Shown piece after piece: positions 1 through 8,625 of a stretch of DNA of 22,864 bases (position 1 is its first letter; every line of letters begins with the position of its first letter). This stretch comes from CAYNUJ01 sp964573255. Its GTDB lineage: Bacteria > Bacteroidota > Ignavibacteria > Ignavibacteriales > Melioribacteraceae. The DNA lies in NCBI GenBank assembly GCA_964573255.1, contig CAZNJB010000049.1, forward strand, positions 1-22,864. Direction: 5' to 3'. The notes below the pieces were generated by a model, which ran no database searches, was not told the origin of the DNA, and saw only the letters and a list, made by a program, of their open reading frames with translations. The translations under genes were made by a program, and so were the position numbers.

Positions 1-117
1 CCTATGAACCTACATAAATAGCATATTACAAACAGTTTTTCCCATTTTTTGTAATAAACTAATTCTAATTTTATCTAATTTTTTCAACTTACCGAATTTG
101 CGTCATTGACTCTCCTT

Positions 118-144
118 AAAAGATTCACAACTATCTAATCTTTT
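118..144. other. Inverted repeat upstream of the histidine kinase
   Basis: AAAAGATT (118-125) and AATCTTTT (137-144) form a perfect 8-bp stem with an 11-base loop, followed by TTCTTG. It lies in the 205 bases before the kinase start, which otherwise show no gene. It could end an upstream transcript or be a regulator site; with a single G-C pair in the stem, it is a weak call. Confidence 0.3.
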
Positions 145-205
145 TTCTTGTATAATAAATCACGTTTATTTATTTTCGTATTTGTTAAGTAATTGTGGGT
201 CAAGG

Positions 206-2365
206 GTGAAGAGTAGTCGATTCTTCTTATTTTTATTTTTCATTCTATCATGGAATATCATTCTTCCTCAATGGATTACTCCACCTTATAAAATAAGAAC
301 TTCACAACCCAATTTTGACTTTGATGCTTACAATTCAGAAGTTGACCTCGATAATGACGGTGAACTGGAATTCATAACATTTGACAATAGCTCTTATAGA
401 TTTTTTGAAAACGACTTCTCAATCATCGATGCCATAAATGTTAGAAATGATAAAGATAAATTCGGTGGATATAGAATTATTAAAAATGATTTGGGAAATA
501 TACTCCTAATTACATATTATTCATATCACAGAATCGAACTATGGGCTGTTAGAGTCAAAAAAAACAAAACTATTTACAAAAAAGTATTTTACAGTTTCTA
601 TACTGGAAGAGCAAATCCCTGGATCGGAATGGATTGCTTTCAAATCAATAAAGACTTTCTAATAATTACACTTAGTACAGTCTATCCACTAAAACATGAT
701 TTTAGAAGAATCATTGCTATTAACCCTAATACTTTTGAGATCCTTTGGGAACGATACACAGCGGATTATATCTCAAATTGTAATTATTTCCCTAAGACTG
801 CTCCGGAAGCATTTTATTATACAACTATGGGGTTTTTCAATCAATTATACTTTTCCAACAACACCTTCTATATGATGGATAAAGAAAAGAATGAAATTTA
901 TATAGATACATCATTTACAAAAAACATAGTCCCCAAACCCGACCCATACGCAAAAGATTATTCAACTGACAGCTCGACTTTTATTGTTAAAATGTCATTG
1001 AATGGTGATATAATTTGGAGGAAAAGGGTTGGAGGAAAATTTGAATATACGTGGTTTTTGGAAACTATTTCTGATAGTATTTGCTTGTTAAAACACCGAA
1101 ATAGGCGTAAAAATATCGGAAGAATTTTAAAATTAAATCTATATTCGGATTCACTCTCAGAGATATCTTACTATGATATTCCTTTGAAAGACGTGTATGA
1201 TGTTCCGGTAGAAAATGATTTCCACTATCTTAGCCAACCAGGAAAGTTTAGTTTTCTGACTATCACAGATGATTCTCTACTCATTGAGAGAACTGTGCAT
1301 TTGGATGACCACATAAGAATTAATTGGATAATTAATAAATACTTCATAGGACAAAATAAGGAAGGTCTTCTATATTTCTATGATAATAATTTCAATCTTC
1401 TGACAACTATGTATACACCAAAACAACCATTTACTTTTAAATGGTCTCCTACTTATAAAAAAATAGTCATTGATATCCCTCTAGAAGCAAAATTGATTGA
1501 ATTTGAAAAAGTGCCATTTTATTCTCGTCTGTCACAAGAGGGAATTCAACTACTACTCTACATTACAATTGGAAGTGTATTAATTGTGCTTGGGTTTTGG
1601 ATTCAAACAATGAGAATTTCCAAGAGAAAAATTGCCGAACAAAATAGAGAATTAAAGCGAAAACAAAAAGAACTTGAAATTGCCACTGCAAAATTAATCC
1701 ATTCCGAAAAGTTAGCTGTACTTGGTACCGTTGCAGCAAGTTTTGCCCATCAATTAAATAGTCCTATCGGAGCAATTATAAACAGCGCTCAAAGATTAAC
1801 GGAAAAATTTGAAGATGAGAATCTATCTCTTATAATGCGATCCGCAGAATATTGCAAAAATATGGTGGGTAAATTCCTGATTGCTTCTCGTCCGGTTAAC
1901 GAAGACAAAAGTACTTGTTCAACATTCAAGAATATCTGGGATGATTGGTTTATTCTTTTTAAAGATGAATTCATTTCTCACGGCGTAATGATAAAAACAA
2001 AATTTGAAGATCAATACATTCAACTAAAAATTAAAAATAGCGAACTAAATGAGATTATTAATAACTTAATGTTCAACGCACTTCATGCAGTTTTAGAAAC
2101 GAATAAGGATGAAAAATATGTTGAAATCATCGAAAAGAGAAATGGCGATTATGTAGAGATATTTTTTAAAGATTCTGGAAAAGGATTTTCTACGGAGTTT
2201 ATCGACAAAGCATTAGAACCATTCTTTACTACTAAAGAAAAAGGTGTCGGAACCGGTTTAGGCTTGTGGATTACTAAACGAATTATTGATAATTGCGGCG
2301 GTAAAATAGAACTGTCTAATCATCAGGATGGGGCAGTAATAAAAATAGAAATTCCAATTTGTTAA
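206..2365 (+). CDS. Membrane sensor histidine kinase with large exported sensor domain
   Basis: Sensor kinase of a two-component system; it should autophosphorylate on His and pass phosphate to the regulator encoded 19 bases downstream. From the GTG at 206 (719 aa) the protein opens with a clean signal/anchor (KSSRFFLFLFFILSW), then about 420 exported residues that look like a beta-rich propeller, with an FG-GAP-like acidic stretch DLDNDGE near residue 47. A membrane helix lies at about 448-469, followed by a coiled coil to about 505. The HisKA box is FAHQLNSPIG with phospho-acceptor H515. The HATPase domain shows the N box (N624), DSGKGF (656-661) and GVGTGLG (680-686). No HAMP or PAS domain is visible. 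A TTG at 182 would add eight residues before the hydrophobic segment; I prefer GTG 206 because it gives a normal signal sequence. A near-match promoter (TTG at 148-150, 20 bases, TATTTTCG at 171-178) also fits this start. The signal sensed cannot be read from the sequence. Confidence 0.9.
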   Translation: MKSSRFFLFLFFILSWNIILPQWITPPYKIRTSQPNFDFDAYNSEVDLDNDGELEFITFDNSSYRFFENDFSIIDAINVRNDKDKFGGYRIIKNDLGNILLITYYSYHRIELWAVRVKKNKTIYKKVFYSFYTGRANPWIGMDCFQINKDFLIITLSTVYPLKHDFRRIIAINPNTFEILWERYTADYISNCNYFPKTAPEAFYYTTMGFFNQLYFSNNTFYMMDKEKNEIYIDTSFTKNIVPKPDPYAKDYSTDSSTFIVKMSLNGDIIWRKRVGGKFEYTWFLETISDSICLLKHRNRRKNIGRILKLNLYSDSLSEISYYDIPLKDVYDVPVENDFHYLSQPGKFSFLTITDDSLLIERTVHLDDHIRINWIINKYFIGQNKEGLLYFYDNNFNLLTTMYTPKQPFTFKWSPTYKKIVIDIPLEAKLIEFEKVPFYSRLSQEGIQLLLYITIGSVLIVLGFWIQTMRISKRKIAEQNRELKRKQKELEIATAKLIHSEKLAVLGTVAASFAHQLNSPIGAIINSAQRLTEKFEDENLSLIMRSAEYCKNMVGKFLIASRPVNEDKSTCSTFKNIWDDWFILFKDEFISHGVMIKTKFEDQYIQLKIKNSELNEIINNLMFNALHAVLETNKDEKYVEIIEKRNGDYVEIFFKDSGKGFSTEFIDKALEPFFTTKEKGVGTGLGLWITKRIIDNCGGKIELSNHQDGAVIKIEIPIC

Positions 2366-2384
2366 AATAAATAAGGGAGCTAAT

Positions 2385-3797
2385 GTGGAGGTTGAATTCA
2401 GGATATTGGTTGTTGACGATGATATTTATTCGAGAGAGAATATCAAAATTGCATTAAAAAACCCGCATTATTTTATTGATGATGCCACAGGTTACGAAGA
2501 AGCTGTAAATAAATTAAAGGGTATAGCATACGACCTTTTAATTACTGATTTAAAAATGCCTTACAGAGATGGTTTGGAATTGGCAGAATATGCTCTCGAA
2601 AGGAAGCTTATAAAAAATATTATTTTGGTTACCGGCTATGGAGACGAAGAATCGATTGAAAGAGCACTCAAACTTGGCGTAAAAGATTTTCTCAGAAAAC
2701 CGTATGATAACAATGACTTCATTCGCTCAGTTGAGCAAATCTATCGCGTTCATAAATTGGAAGTGGAAAACGAAGATTTAAAGAAAAAACTAAAAATTGA
2801 AAATAAAATTCTGCAAAAACAAGTTATTAAAAATGTAGAAGATTCTTTCCAAATAATCGGAAATAGCCGTGGATTGGAAACTGCGCTTAATAAAGCAAAA
2901 GAGATATCTCATTATTCAGAAATTTGCCTCATACATGGAGAAAGCGGTACCGGGAAAGAACTTTTAGCAAGATTCATTCATCTAAATGGTCCGAGAAGAG
3001 ACAAACCTTTTATTGCAATAAACTGCGCTGAACTCTCACCGCAATTGTTCGAATCAGAATTATTTGGTTATGTAAAAGGTGCTTTCACAGGGGCTAATGA
3101 TAATACACCCGGTTTATTCGAGGTGGCAAATCATGGTATTCTTTTCCTGGATGAAATTTCAGAAATTCCCTCAAGTTTACAAGCTAAACTTCTTCGAGTA
3201 ATAGAAAATAAATCAGTTCGAAGAATTGGAGACACAAAATGGCATGATATTGATGTTCAAATTATTGCCTCCTCCAATAGAAGTATGGAAGAACTTTATA
3301 GTGGAAAATTTATCCGCAAGGATCTCTTCCATAGATTAACAAGTTCCATCATTACATTACCTCCGTTAAGGGAACGAAAGACTGATATTCCGATTTTAGT
3401 TGAATATTTTCTTAATAAATATTGCAATGCTTATGGAAAAACTGTCGAATTTCCTGATGATAATTTAATTACAAAATTGAAAAATGCAGAATGGCCCGGG
3501 AATATCAGACAATTCTCTAATTTTATGAGAAATTATGTCTTATTTGGAGAGGTCTCGAATTTAGATGAATTTAATCATTGGATTAAGAATAATAAACTTA
3601 TGCCTGATGACGATCTTCATTTCAAATTTATGAAAGGAACTTTGGAAGAACTTGAACAGGCAAAATATTGGTTAGTGCAAAAGATTCTAAAAAAATATAA
3701 TAATAATAAATCCAAAGCTGCACGTCATTTGGGAATGTCTTATCCCGGTCTTCATGGCCTATTGAAAAAGATGGGCATTGAAGATAAAAACAAATAA
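2385..3797 (+). CDS. NtrC-family sigma54-dependent response regulator
   Basis: Response regulator that activates sigma54 RNA polymerase, 470 aa, with all three expected domains. The receiver domain (1-120) has the acidic pocket at D11-D13, phospho-acceptor D55 (LLITDLKMP), T83 and K105. The AAA+ domain (about 155-385) has Walker A GESGTGKE (K191), the sigma54-contact loop GAFTGA (232-237), Walker B ILFLDE (D256, E257) and the PPLRER segment with R329/R331. A Fis-type helix-turn-helix occupies about 430-465 (NKSKAARHLGMSYPGLHGLLKKMG). The start is GTG at 2385, decided by GGGAG at 2375-2379 five bases upstream; an ATG at 2383 is in another frame. It follows the histidine kinase by 19 bases, so the two are a cognate pair. 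All motifs needed for ATPase and sigma54 contact are intact. I found no convincing -24/-12 promoter in the window, so its targets probably lie elsewhere. Confidence 0.95.
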   Translation: MEVEFRILVVDDDIYSRENIKIALKNPHYFIDDATGYEEAVNKLKGIAYDLLITDLKMPYRDGLELAEYALERKLIKNIILVTGYGDEESIERALKLGVKDFLRKPYDNNDFIRSVEQIYRVHKLEVENEDLKKKLKIENKILQKQVIKNVEDSFQIIGNSRGLETALNKAKEISHYSEICLIHGESGTGKELLARFIHLNGPRRDKPFIAINCAELSPQLFESELFGYVKGAFTGANDNTPGLFEVANHGILFLDEISEIPSSLQAKLLRVIENKSVRRIGDTKWHDIDVQIIASSNRSMEELYSGKFIRKDLFHRLTSSIITLPPLRERKTDIPILVEYFLNKYCNAYGKTVEFPDDNLITKLKNAEWPGNIRQFSNFMRNYVLFGEVSNLDEFNHWIKNNKLMPDDDLHFKFMKGTLEELEQAKYWLVQKILKKYNNNKSKAARHLGMSYPGLHGLLKKMGIEDKNK

Positions 3798-3834
3798 TTT
3801 GTTTCAATTAATGCCGAGTGACTCTTCAACCGAA

Positions 3835-3855
3835 TATTGATTAAAATCATCAATA
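3835..3855. other. Weak inverted repeat between convergent genes
   Basis: TATTGAT and ATCAATA form a perfect 7-bp stem around a 7-base loop, in the 127-base gap where the two-component operon (plus) meets the PEGA gene (minus). It is the best hairpin in the gap and could slow transcription from either side. The stem is almost all A-T and has no clear T run, so a terminator role is only a possibility. Confidence 0.25.
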
Positions 3856-3924
3856 ATTTATATCTTCTTCTTAATAAACTTAGATCAAAAATCAGTTTCT
3901 ATTTATACTACTAAATAAGTAACA

Positions 3925-4698
3925 CTACTCTGAAAGCAACTGGTAGATAATATATGCCAAATTCACCTCTAATAACCCTAATGTTACTCCCGAAAAAAGA
4001 TCAAGCCGATTTGTTTCATCTAAAAGTAATTGATTTCTTTTATTTAAATATTCATCGTATTTTTTATCAGCCTCGGTTTTAAAATAGGCACTTACGCCAC
4101 CCAAAACTGCGGCTGTCCCTAGCAAAACCGGGAACCAATAAGATTCGGCAAAACTTCGCTTTCTGTTATCGCCTATATATTTTAATTTTATAATTTTTGT
4201 TAATTCCTCAGCACTCGACTCAATTGTTTGATAACTTGGCTTTCTAAAATCTAATTTACGAATATTGATATCTTCCAGGAGAAATGGAGTATGCCCAATT
4301 AATTTGTCACCTTTATAAACATATACATCTTCTGGTATAGTCTTTACTAGAATATTTTTTGGCAATGAATAAAATAATTTTATTGATATGCTATCATTAG
4401 TAATTTTTGCCCTATTCGCCTCAATTAAAGTTGTTGTTAGCTTATTCTCCTCAACAATTATTGTATCAATAAAATTAACTGAAGTCCATTCAAACCTATT
4501 TGCAAACAAACTAATTATATGAACCCCTTCTTCTAAATGCAATGATATTCTAGAACCATTATAACTAAGAGTATCATCAACGATAATAAAAGGATTTTCT
4601 GCGTTATCAATTGAAATATCAATTCTACTTTGTCCAATAACTTCTGAACATAAAAGAGATAACAAAAGTATCACACAATATTTATTCAACTTCGTCAT
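3925..4698 (-). CDS. Exported PEGA-domain membrane protein
   Basis: Protein of 257 aa with no known specific role. It begins with a signal sequence (NKYCVILLLSLLCSEVIGQS, about 1-23). A beta-rich region follows, then a PEGA-like module at about 118-172: the stretch IPEDVYVYKGDKLIGHTPF matches the usual pattern of a strand, a named peptide turn and G-x-T-P. A hydrophobic helix at about 186-204 (FPVLLGTAAVLGGVSAYF), a charged coiled stretch, and a second hydrophobic segment at about 236-254 end the protein. PEGA modules usually sit in surface or periplasmic proteins. It overlaps the 3' end of the propeller lipoprotein gene by 17 bases and is last in the isomerase-peptidase/barrel-propeller cluster, which suggests a shared envelope role. 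The family assignment is from pattern only; the operon position is seen directly. Confidence 0.75.
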   Translation of the reverse strand: MTKLNKYCVILLLSLLCSEVIGQSRIDISIDNAENPFIIVDDTLSYNGSRISLHLEEGVHIISLFANRFEWTSVNFIDTIIVEENKLTTTLIEANRAKITNDSISIKLFYSLPKNILVKTIPEDVYVYKGDKLIGHTPFLLEDINIRKLDFRKPSYQTIESSAEELTKIIKLKYIGDNRKRSFAESYWFPVLLGTAAVLGGVSAYFKTEADKKYDEYLNKRNQLLLDETNRLDLFSGVTLGLLEVNLAYIIYQLLSE

Positions 4699-5815
4699 AA
4701 ATCAATAATTTCCCTTTATCAATACCAAAGATGATTTTTCCGTTAAAATAAATTGGAGACATTTTCGGACGTCTTTCAGTTGATATTATTTTTAACACCT
4801 CCCCACTGTTTGTATCGATAAATAAAATCTTTTTTTTAAGATTCGGCTGCAGTAATATATTATTAAATAATAAGGGTGTAGTGTTAATTACCCCGCCATA
4901 ATTCTTTGCCCAATTTATCTCCCCGTTACCAAGATCAATGGAAAACACATCACCATTTAGATTTCCAATAAAAACACTTCTACCATCAGTTACCGCGGTA
5001 GATTTAATTTTATAGAATGTATTCTGTCTCCATAATACTCCCCCGCTTTGCAAATCAAGGACATATAAAACTCCTTCGATATCCCCTATCAATACTTTAT
5101 CGTCATAAATGGTAACTCCGCTTTCGAATCCTTTTGAAATCTTTTTCCTGTAAATAATTTCTTCCTTTATTTTATCAAAACATATAACTTCACCTTTTTG
5201 ATTACCCCAAACGATCAAATCGCCACTCATCGCTGGATCACAATATGTTAAAATATTTGTTTCATATTCCCACTCAATTTTACCAATCAAATTGATCTTA
5301 AAAAGAGTTCCAAATTCATTTAACAGATAGATGTCTTCATCATCAAATAACAATTCATTACTTACCCCACCCGGTATTTCTACCTGTGAAATATATTTAT
5401 TAGTAAAGTAGTCGTAATAATAAAGAGTGGAATATACTTCCTTATATTGATTAACGAGAAAGAACAACCTCGTTCTGTATAGAACCGGTGCAACAGGTGT
5501 TTCACCTTTATACGATTCTCTTCCAATCTCTTTCATTTTCGAAATATCGAACGCAGTAACTCTTCCGGATAGATCTGATACAAACATGTAGTTATCATAA
5601 ATTACAGGAGATGTATTCGAATAACTCCCTTTAGTAGTTAACTCACCAATTAACTTAAGTGAATCGCTAAGATTTTTGTTGACGTAAAAATTTCTTTCGG
5701 GAACACTTCCGTACATTTTAATATTAGGCTTTTTCACCATTGTTTGATTTAAGATAATCGGCTTAGTGCAACTAAATAATGTAATAATCGATATTAAAAG
5801 CAGAAAACGTTTCAT
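4682..5815 (-). CDS. BamB-like PQQ-propeller lipoprotein
   Basis: Predicted lipoprotein of 377 aa made of PQQ-like beta-propeller repeats. The N terminus (MKRFLLLISIITLFSC) carries a lipobox, LFSC, with C16 as the lipidated cysteine. The rest is a series of blade repeats of the form 'lyaLDl.sGe..W', such as VLYVLDLQSGGVLWRQ, VFSIDLGNGEINWAKN and LFIDTNSGEVLKI. Length and fold match BamB, the scaffold lipoprotein of the outer-membrane barrel-assembly machine, but other PQQ-propeller lipoproteins look alike, so BamB identity is not proven. The ATG at 5815 shares one base with the stop of the barrel fusion gene upstream (TGATG), a typical translational-coupling junction; an in-frame start four codons earlier at 5827 would place extra residues before the signal sequence. 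Coupling directly to an Omp85-barrel gene is the main support for a BamB-like role. Confidence 0.8.
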   Translation of the reverse strand: MKRFLLLISIITLFSCTKPIILNQTMVKKPNIKMYGSVPERNFYVNKNLSDSLKLIGELTTKGSYSNTSPVIYDNYMFVSDLSGRVTAFDISKMKEIGRESYKGETPVAPVLYRTRLFFLVNQYKEVYSTLYYYDYFTNKYISQVEIPGGVSNELLFDDEDIYLLNEFGTLFKINLIGKIEWEYETNILTYCDPAMSGDLIVWGNQKGEVICFDKIKEEIIYRKKISKGFESGVTIYDDKVLIGDIEGVLYVLDLQSGGVLWRQNTFYKIKSTAVTDGRSVFIGNLNGDVFSIDLGNGEINWAKNYGGVINTTPLLFNNILLQPNLKKKILFIDTNSGEVLKIISTERRPKMSPIYFNGKIIFGIDKGKLLIYDEVE

Positions 5816-8625
5816 CAGAAATCCCATCCGAAAAAGAATTGATAAAATAATCTCGGCTGAAGTCTAGTGAAATCGCCTTCTATTTTTTTACCGATATCAT
5901 AACGGAATGCTACAACATTAAATAAATTGAGTCTTAATCCAACACCAATACTTCCGAGAGTTTCTTTATACTTCTCATCCCAAGCACCTCCGGCATCAAA
6001 AAAAGCTCCTCCTCTAATGGATGTAAAACCTAATCCGAAGAACGGAAACTTAATATAAAATTTATCAATTAATGGAAATCTAAATTCGACTGAAGAAAGC
6101 CATAATTTTTCGCCACGAATTGACCAGCGCGGCCAGCCACGTAAATCCCAGCTACCTCCGGCTATGTATCTCCTAGCCTCTTTCCCTTCATTAATAAATA
6201 CAGCGGCACGTGTTGCAATTGTAGTTCGCAAGCTTGTTCTGAAATATTTCCTGTAATCAATTATGAATGAATAAAAATTAGCGTTACTAAATTTTATATC
6301 ACTTGTATAACCGAGCAATAATCTAAACCTAGATCCGTCAACAGGACCTGTTGGACCCCATAGTGAATTATCATGAACAAATGATAATGTATTGGTGAGC
6401 AATAACGCCTTTCTCCCAATAATCTGATCGAACAATTTTCTATCCGAGTTTGCTAAACTAATTCCGAGTTCCAATCTTTGAAAACTGGAGAAAGGATAAA
6501 GCAATTGAAACACTCCACCATAAATCCTTTCATAAAAAAAGTCGTTCGATTCCCTAATATCGTATCTTCTGCCGCTGAAATGGAAAATTCCGTAACCGTA
6601 ATTTGTTCGTTGCGATGAATTAACTCGCGTAATAGCTACATTAAAATTTTCAAGAATTTCACTTTGAACTTCTGCAGTGTTATAGAGCAGAAAATAATAT
6701 TTGTCATCACTCATTAAATCACTTACCGAAAGTACCGCCCCACCGCGCGCACCGTAAATAGGATCTGCGACTAATTGACTAAATGCATAATCTAGTGAAT
6801 ATTTTCTGTCGTACTTCAACATTTCAATATTGGATTCAGAAACAATTCTATCAGGGATCCATTTATTACCAATACCGTCATAATTGAATTTCACCGATGC
6901 GGATGTTTCATCTTCACTTATCTTCATTTGATAAAGTTGAAATGAGAATTTTTCGAATCCGGATGTTATTACTGTTGAATCGTTAATAAAAGAAAAATCG
7001 AATACGCTTGTAATAAATGACGTTTTCTTTTTCATCTCATAGTGAGGTTCATCCCAACTGTCTATCTCCCATATATTAAATGTACCGTCATAATCCGAAT
7101 TAAAATATAACTTTGTAAACGAAGGATTAAAATGGGGTGAATATATATTGGCATCGACATAAGTGACATAATTTATCTTATACATTAACGTATCAATTTC
7201 GAATAAATTATACTTCCCTTTGTAAACACCGGTAGTTCTGTCAGAAGTAAATATTATCTTATCCCCTTCCTTATTGAATATGGGATCACGATCGTCATAG
7301 TAATCGTTAGTAAGGCGTTTTAATTTTCCTTTTGCAACATTGTAAATAAAAATATCGCTGAATCCTTTGTTATCAATACCCCCAAAAACTAATAGATTAC
7401 CATCGTGTGAAAATTTTGGTGCTCTAATGGTGATTATATTTTCAAAAGATAAACTCTGAATAAGTTCGTCTTTATCAATAGAATATAAATGAAGATTATC
7501 TCTTGGGCCTGACTTTGTCACAAATGCAATTAAACCGTTATTGGAGACATCTATAGAAGGTTGTAACATATGAAAAGATTCGAAGATAGATTCGTTTTCA
7601 CCTTCTATTATTTTATTTAATTCTTTGGGAATAGATTTATCAGAATTAAATTCCAAATCGAATACTGACGAATAGCCCGTCCTATTTCCTATAAAATAAA
7701 TGTGTTCGGTTGTATCGCGTTTTACATAAACAGGAGTAAAATTAAATCCTTCTTCAGTTAAAGGAATAGTCCCCACCTTGTAAGTTTTACCTTTCCCCAT
7801 CAAAGGATAATAGTTCCTCTTTAAGTAGTAACTCCATTTCTCATCAATTCTATTTATCGATTCGCCAAGAGTGTATTCTAAATTTTCTTTAAAAATTGAA
7901 AACCGCCAGATATTTTCCATCAACAATAATATTTTTTCTTCCCCGTAAGTTTTCGATACAAACTCAAGAAAATTCTGCCCTTCCTTATACATCAGAAAAC
8001 TTCCATAAATTTTATCAATTTCATTGAGAGGAACAAAAATATTGTTGATAACCGCATCGCGCATTACCATCTCAGCCTGAGTATCCCAATGATATGACCA
8101 ATACTCGGCCAATCCTTCAACAAACCATAAAGGCGGATATCTGTCTGATTGGATTCTGTGATCGCTTAAAACATTTAGTACTTTACTAGTCATAAAAACA
8201 TGAACCAGTTCGTGTCTTATAACATGCCTGAATTGATCCAGAGATCCTAAGTATGGTATAACTACTCTTCCTTTGATAAATTCAAAGAATCCCCCAACGC
8301 CTTCGGGAATAAAGCCGGGAATTGTGTTTGTCTGCTCGAATTGAATATGAGTGTTATAAAAGATTAAAGGAATTCTTACGTTTACGATATGATTAAATTT
8401 TATTTTGTGTTCTTCGTACGCTTCCTCGGCAAATTTGGCGCCGATTTCAGCCATCTCTCCGAATTCACCGTAATAATAAATATCGAAGTGAGCGGTTTTA
8501 ATTATCTTCCAATCAAATTTTTCGTATTGTACTTTATTACGACCGAAAAAATAAAACTGTGCCTCTACCGGAATAGAGGCAGACAAAATAAATAAAACAA
8601 TGATTATGGCTTTTTTATTTAGCAA
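5815..8625 (-). CDS. Peptidase-MA / TolB-like propeller / Omp85 barrel fusion
   Basis: Outer-membrane protein of 936 aa that joins three modules. After a signal peptide (about 1-22, ending VEA) comes a gluzincin metallopeptidase-like domain: HELVH at 138-142 supplies two zinc-ligand histidines and the catalytic E139, and WFVEGLAEY (168-175) supplies the likely third ligand E170. Residues about 280-590 hold TolB/PD40-type propeller repeats (for example APKFSHDGNLLVFGG, DPIFNKEGDKIIFTSDR). From about 610 to the end is a BamA/TamA-type barrel, with the Omp85 loop-6 signature as DLRGW (R829) and a C-terminal phenylalanine (F936) expected of an outer-membrane beta-signal. No POTRA domains are visible. 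The start at 8625 overlaps the isomerase gene by 11 bases, and the stop shares one base with the lipoprotein start. Such fusions recur as unnamed proteins in Bacteroidetes/Chlorobi relatives (recalled, not searched). Whether it inserts, secretes or degrades proteins is unknown. Confidence 0.88.
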   Translation of the reverse strand: MLNKKAIIIVLFILSASIPVEAQFYFFGRNKVQYEKFDWKIIKTAHFDIYYYGEFGEMAEIGAKFAEEAYEEHKIKFNHIVNVRIPLIFYNTHIQFEQTNTIPGFIPEGVGGFFEFIKGRVVIPYLGSLDQFRHVIRHELVHVFMTSKVLNVLSDHRIQSDRYPPLWFVEGLAEYWSYHWDTQAEMVMRDAVINNIFVPLNEIDKIYGSFLMYKEGQNFLEFVSKTYGEEKILLLMENIWRFSIFKENLEYTLGESINRIDEKWSYYLKRNYYPLMGKGKTYKVGTIPLTEEGFNFTPVYVKRDTTEHIYFIGNRTGYSSVFDLEFNSDKSIPKELNKIIEGENESIFESFHMLQPSIDVSNNGLIAFVTKSGPRDNLHLYSIDKDELIQSLSFENIITIRAPKFSHDGNLLVFGGIDNKGFSDIFIYNVAKGKLKRLTNDYYDDRDPIFNKEGDKIIFTSDRTTGVYKGKYNLFEIDTLMYKINYVTYVDANIYSPHFNPSFTKLYFNSDYDGTFNIWEIDSWDEPHYEMKKKTSFITSVFDFSFINDSTVITSGFEKFSFQLYQMKISEDETSASVKFNYDGIGNKWIPDRIVSESNIEMLKYDRKYSLDYAFSQLVADPIYGARGGAVLSVSDLMSDDKYYFLLYNTAEVQSEILENFNVAITRVNSSQRTNYGYGIFHFSGRRYDIRESNDFFYERIYGGVFQLLYPFSSFQRLELGISLANSDRKLFDQIIGRKALLLTNTLSFVHDNSLWGPTGPVDGSRFRLLLGYTSDIKFSNANFYSFIIDYRKYFRTSLRTTIATRAAVFINEGKEARRYIAGGSWDLRGWPRWSIRGEKLWLSSVEFRFPLIDKFYIKFPFFGLGFTSIRGGAFFDAGGAWDEKYKETLGSIGVGLRLNLFNVVAFRYDIGKKIEGDFTRLQPRLFYQFFFGWDF

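Noticed and set aside
106..156. TTGACT at 106-111 and TATAAT at 151-156 as a sigma70 promoter for the kinase
   Set aside because: The two boxes are 39 bases apart, far from the usual 16-18; each is likely chance in AT-rich DNA.
8389..8595. Plus-strand open frame antisense to the peptidase/barrel gene
   Set aside because: Lies wholly inside a well-supported gene, and the translated sequence has no recognisable domain or ribosome site.
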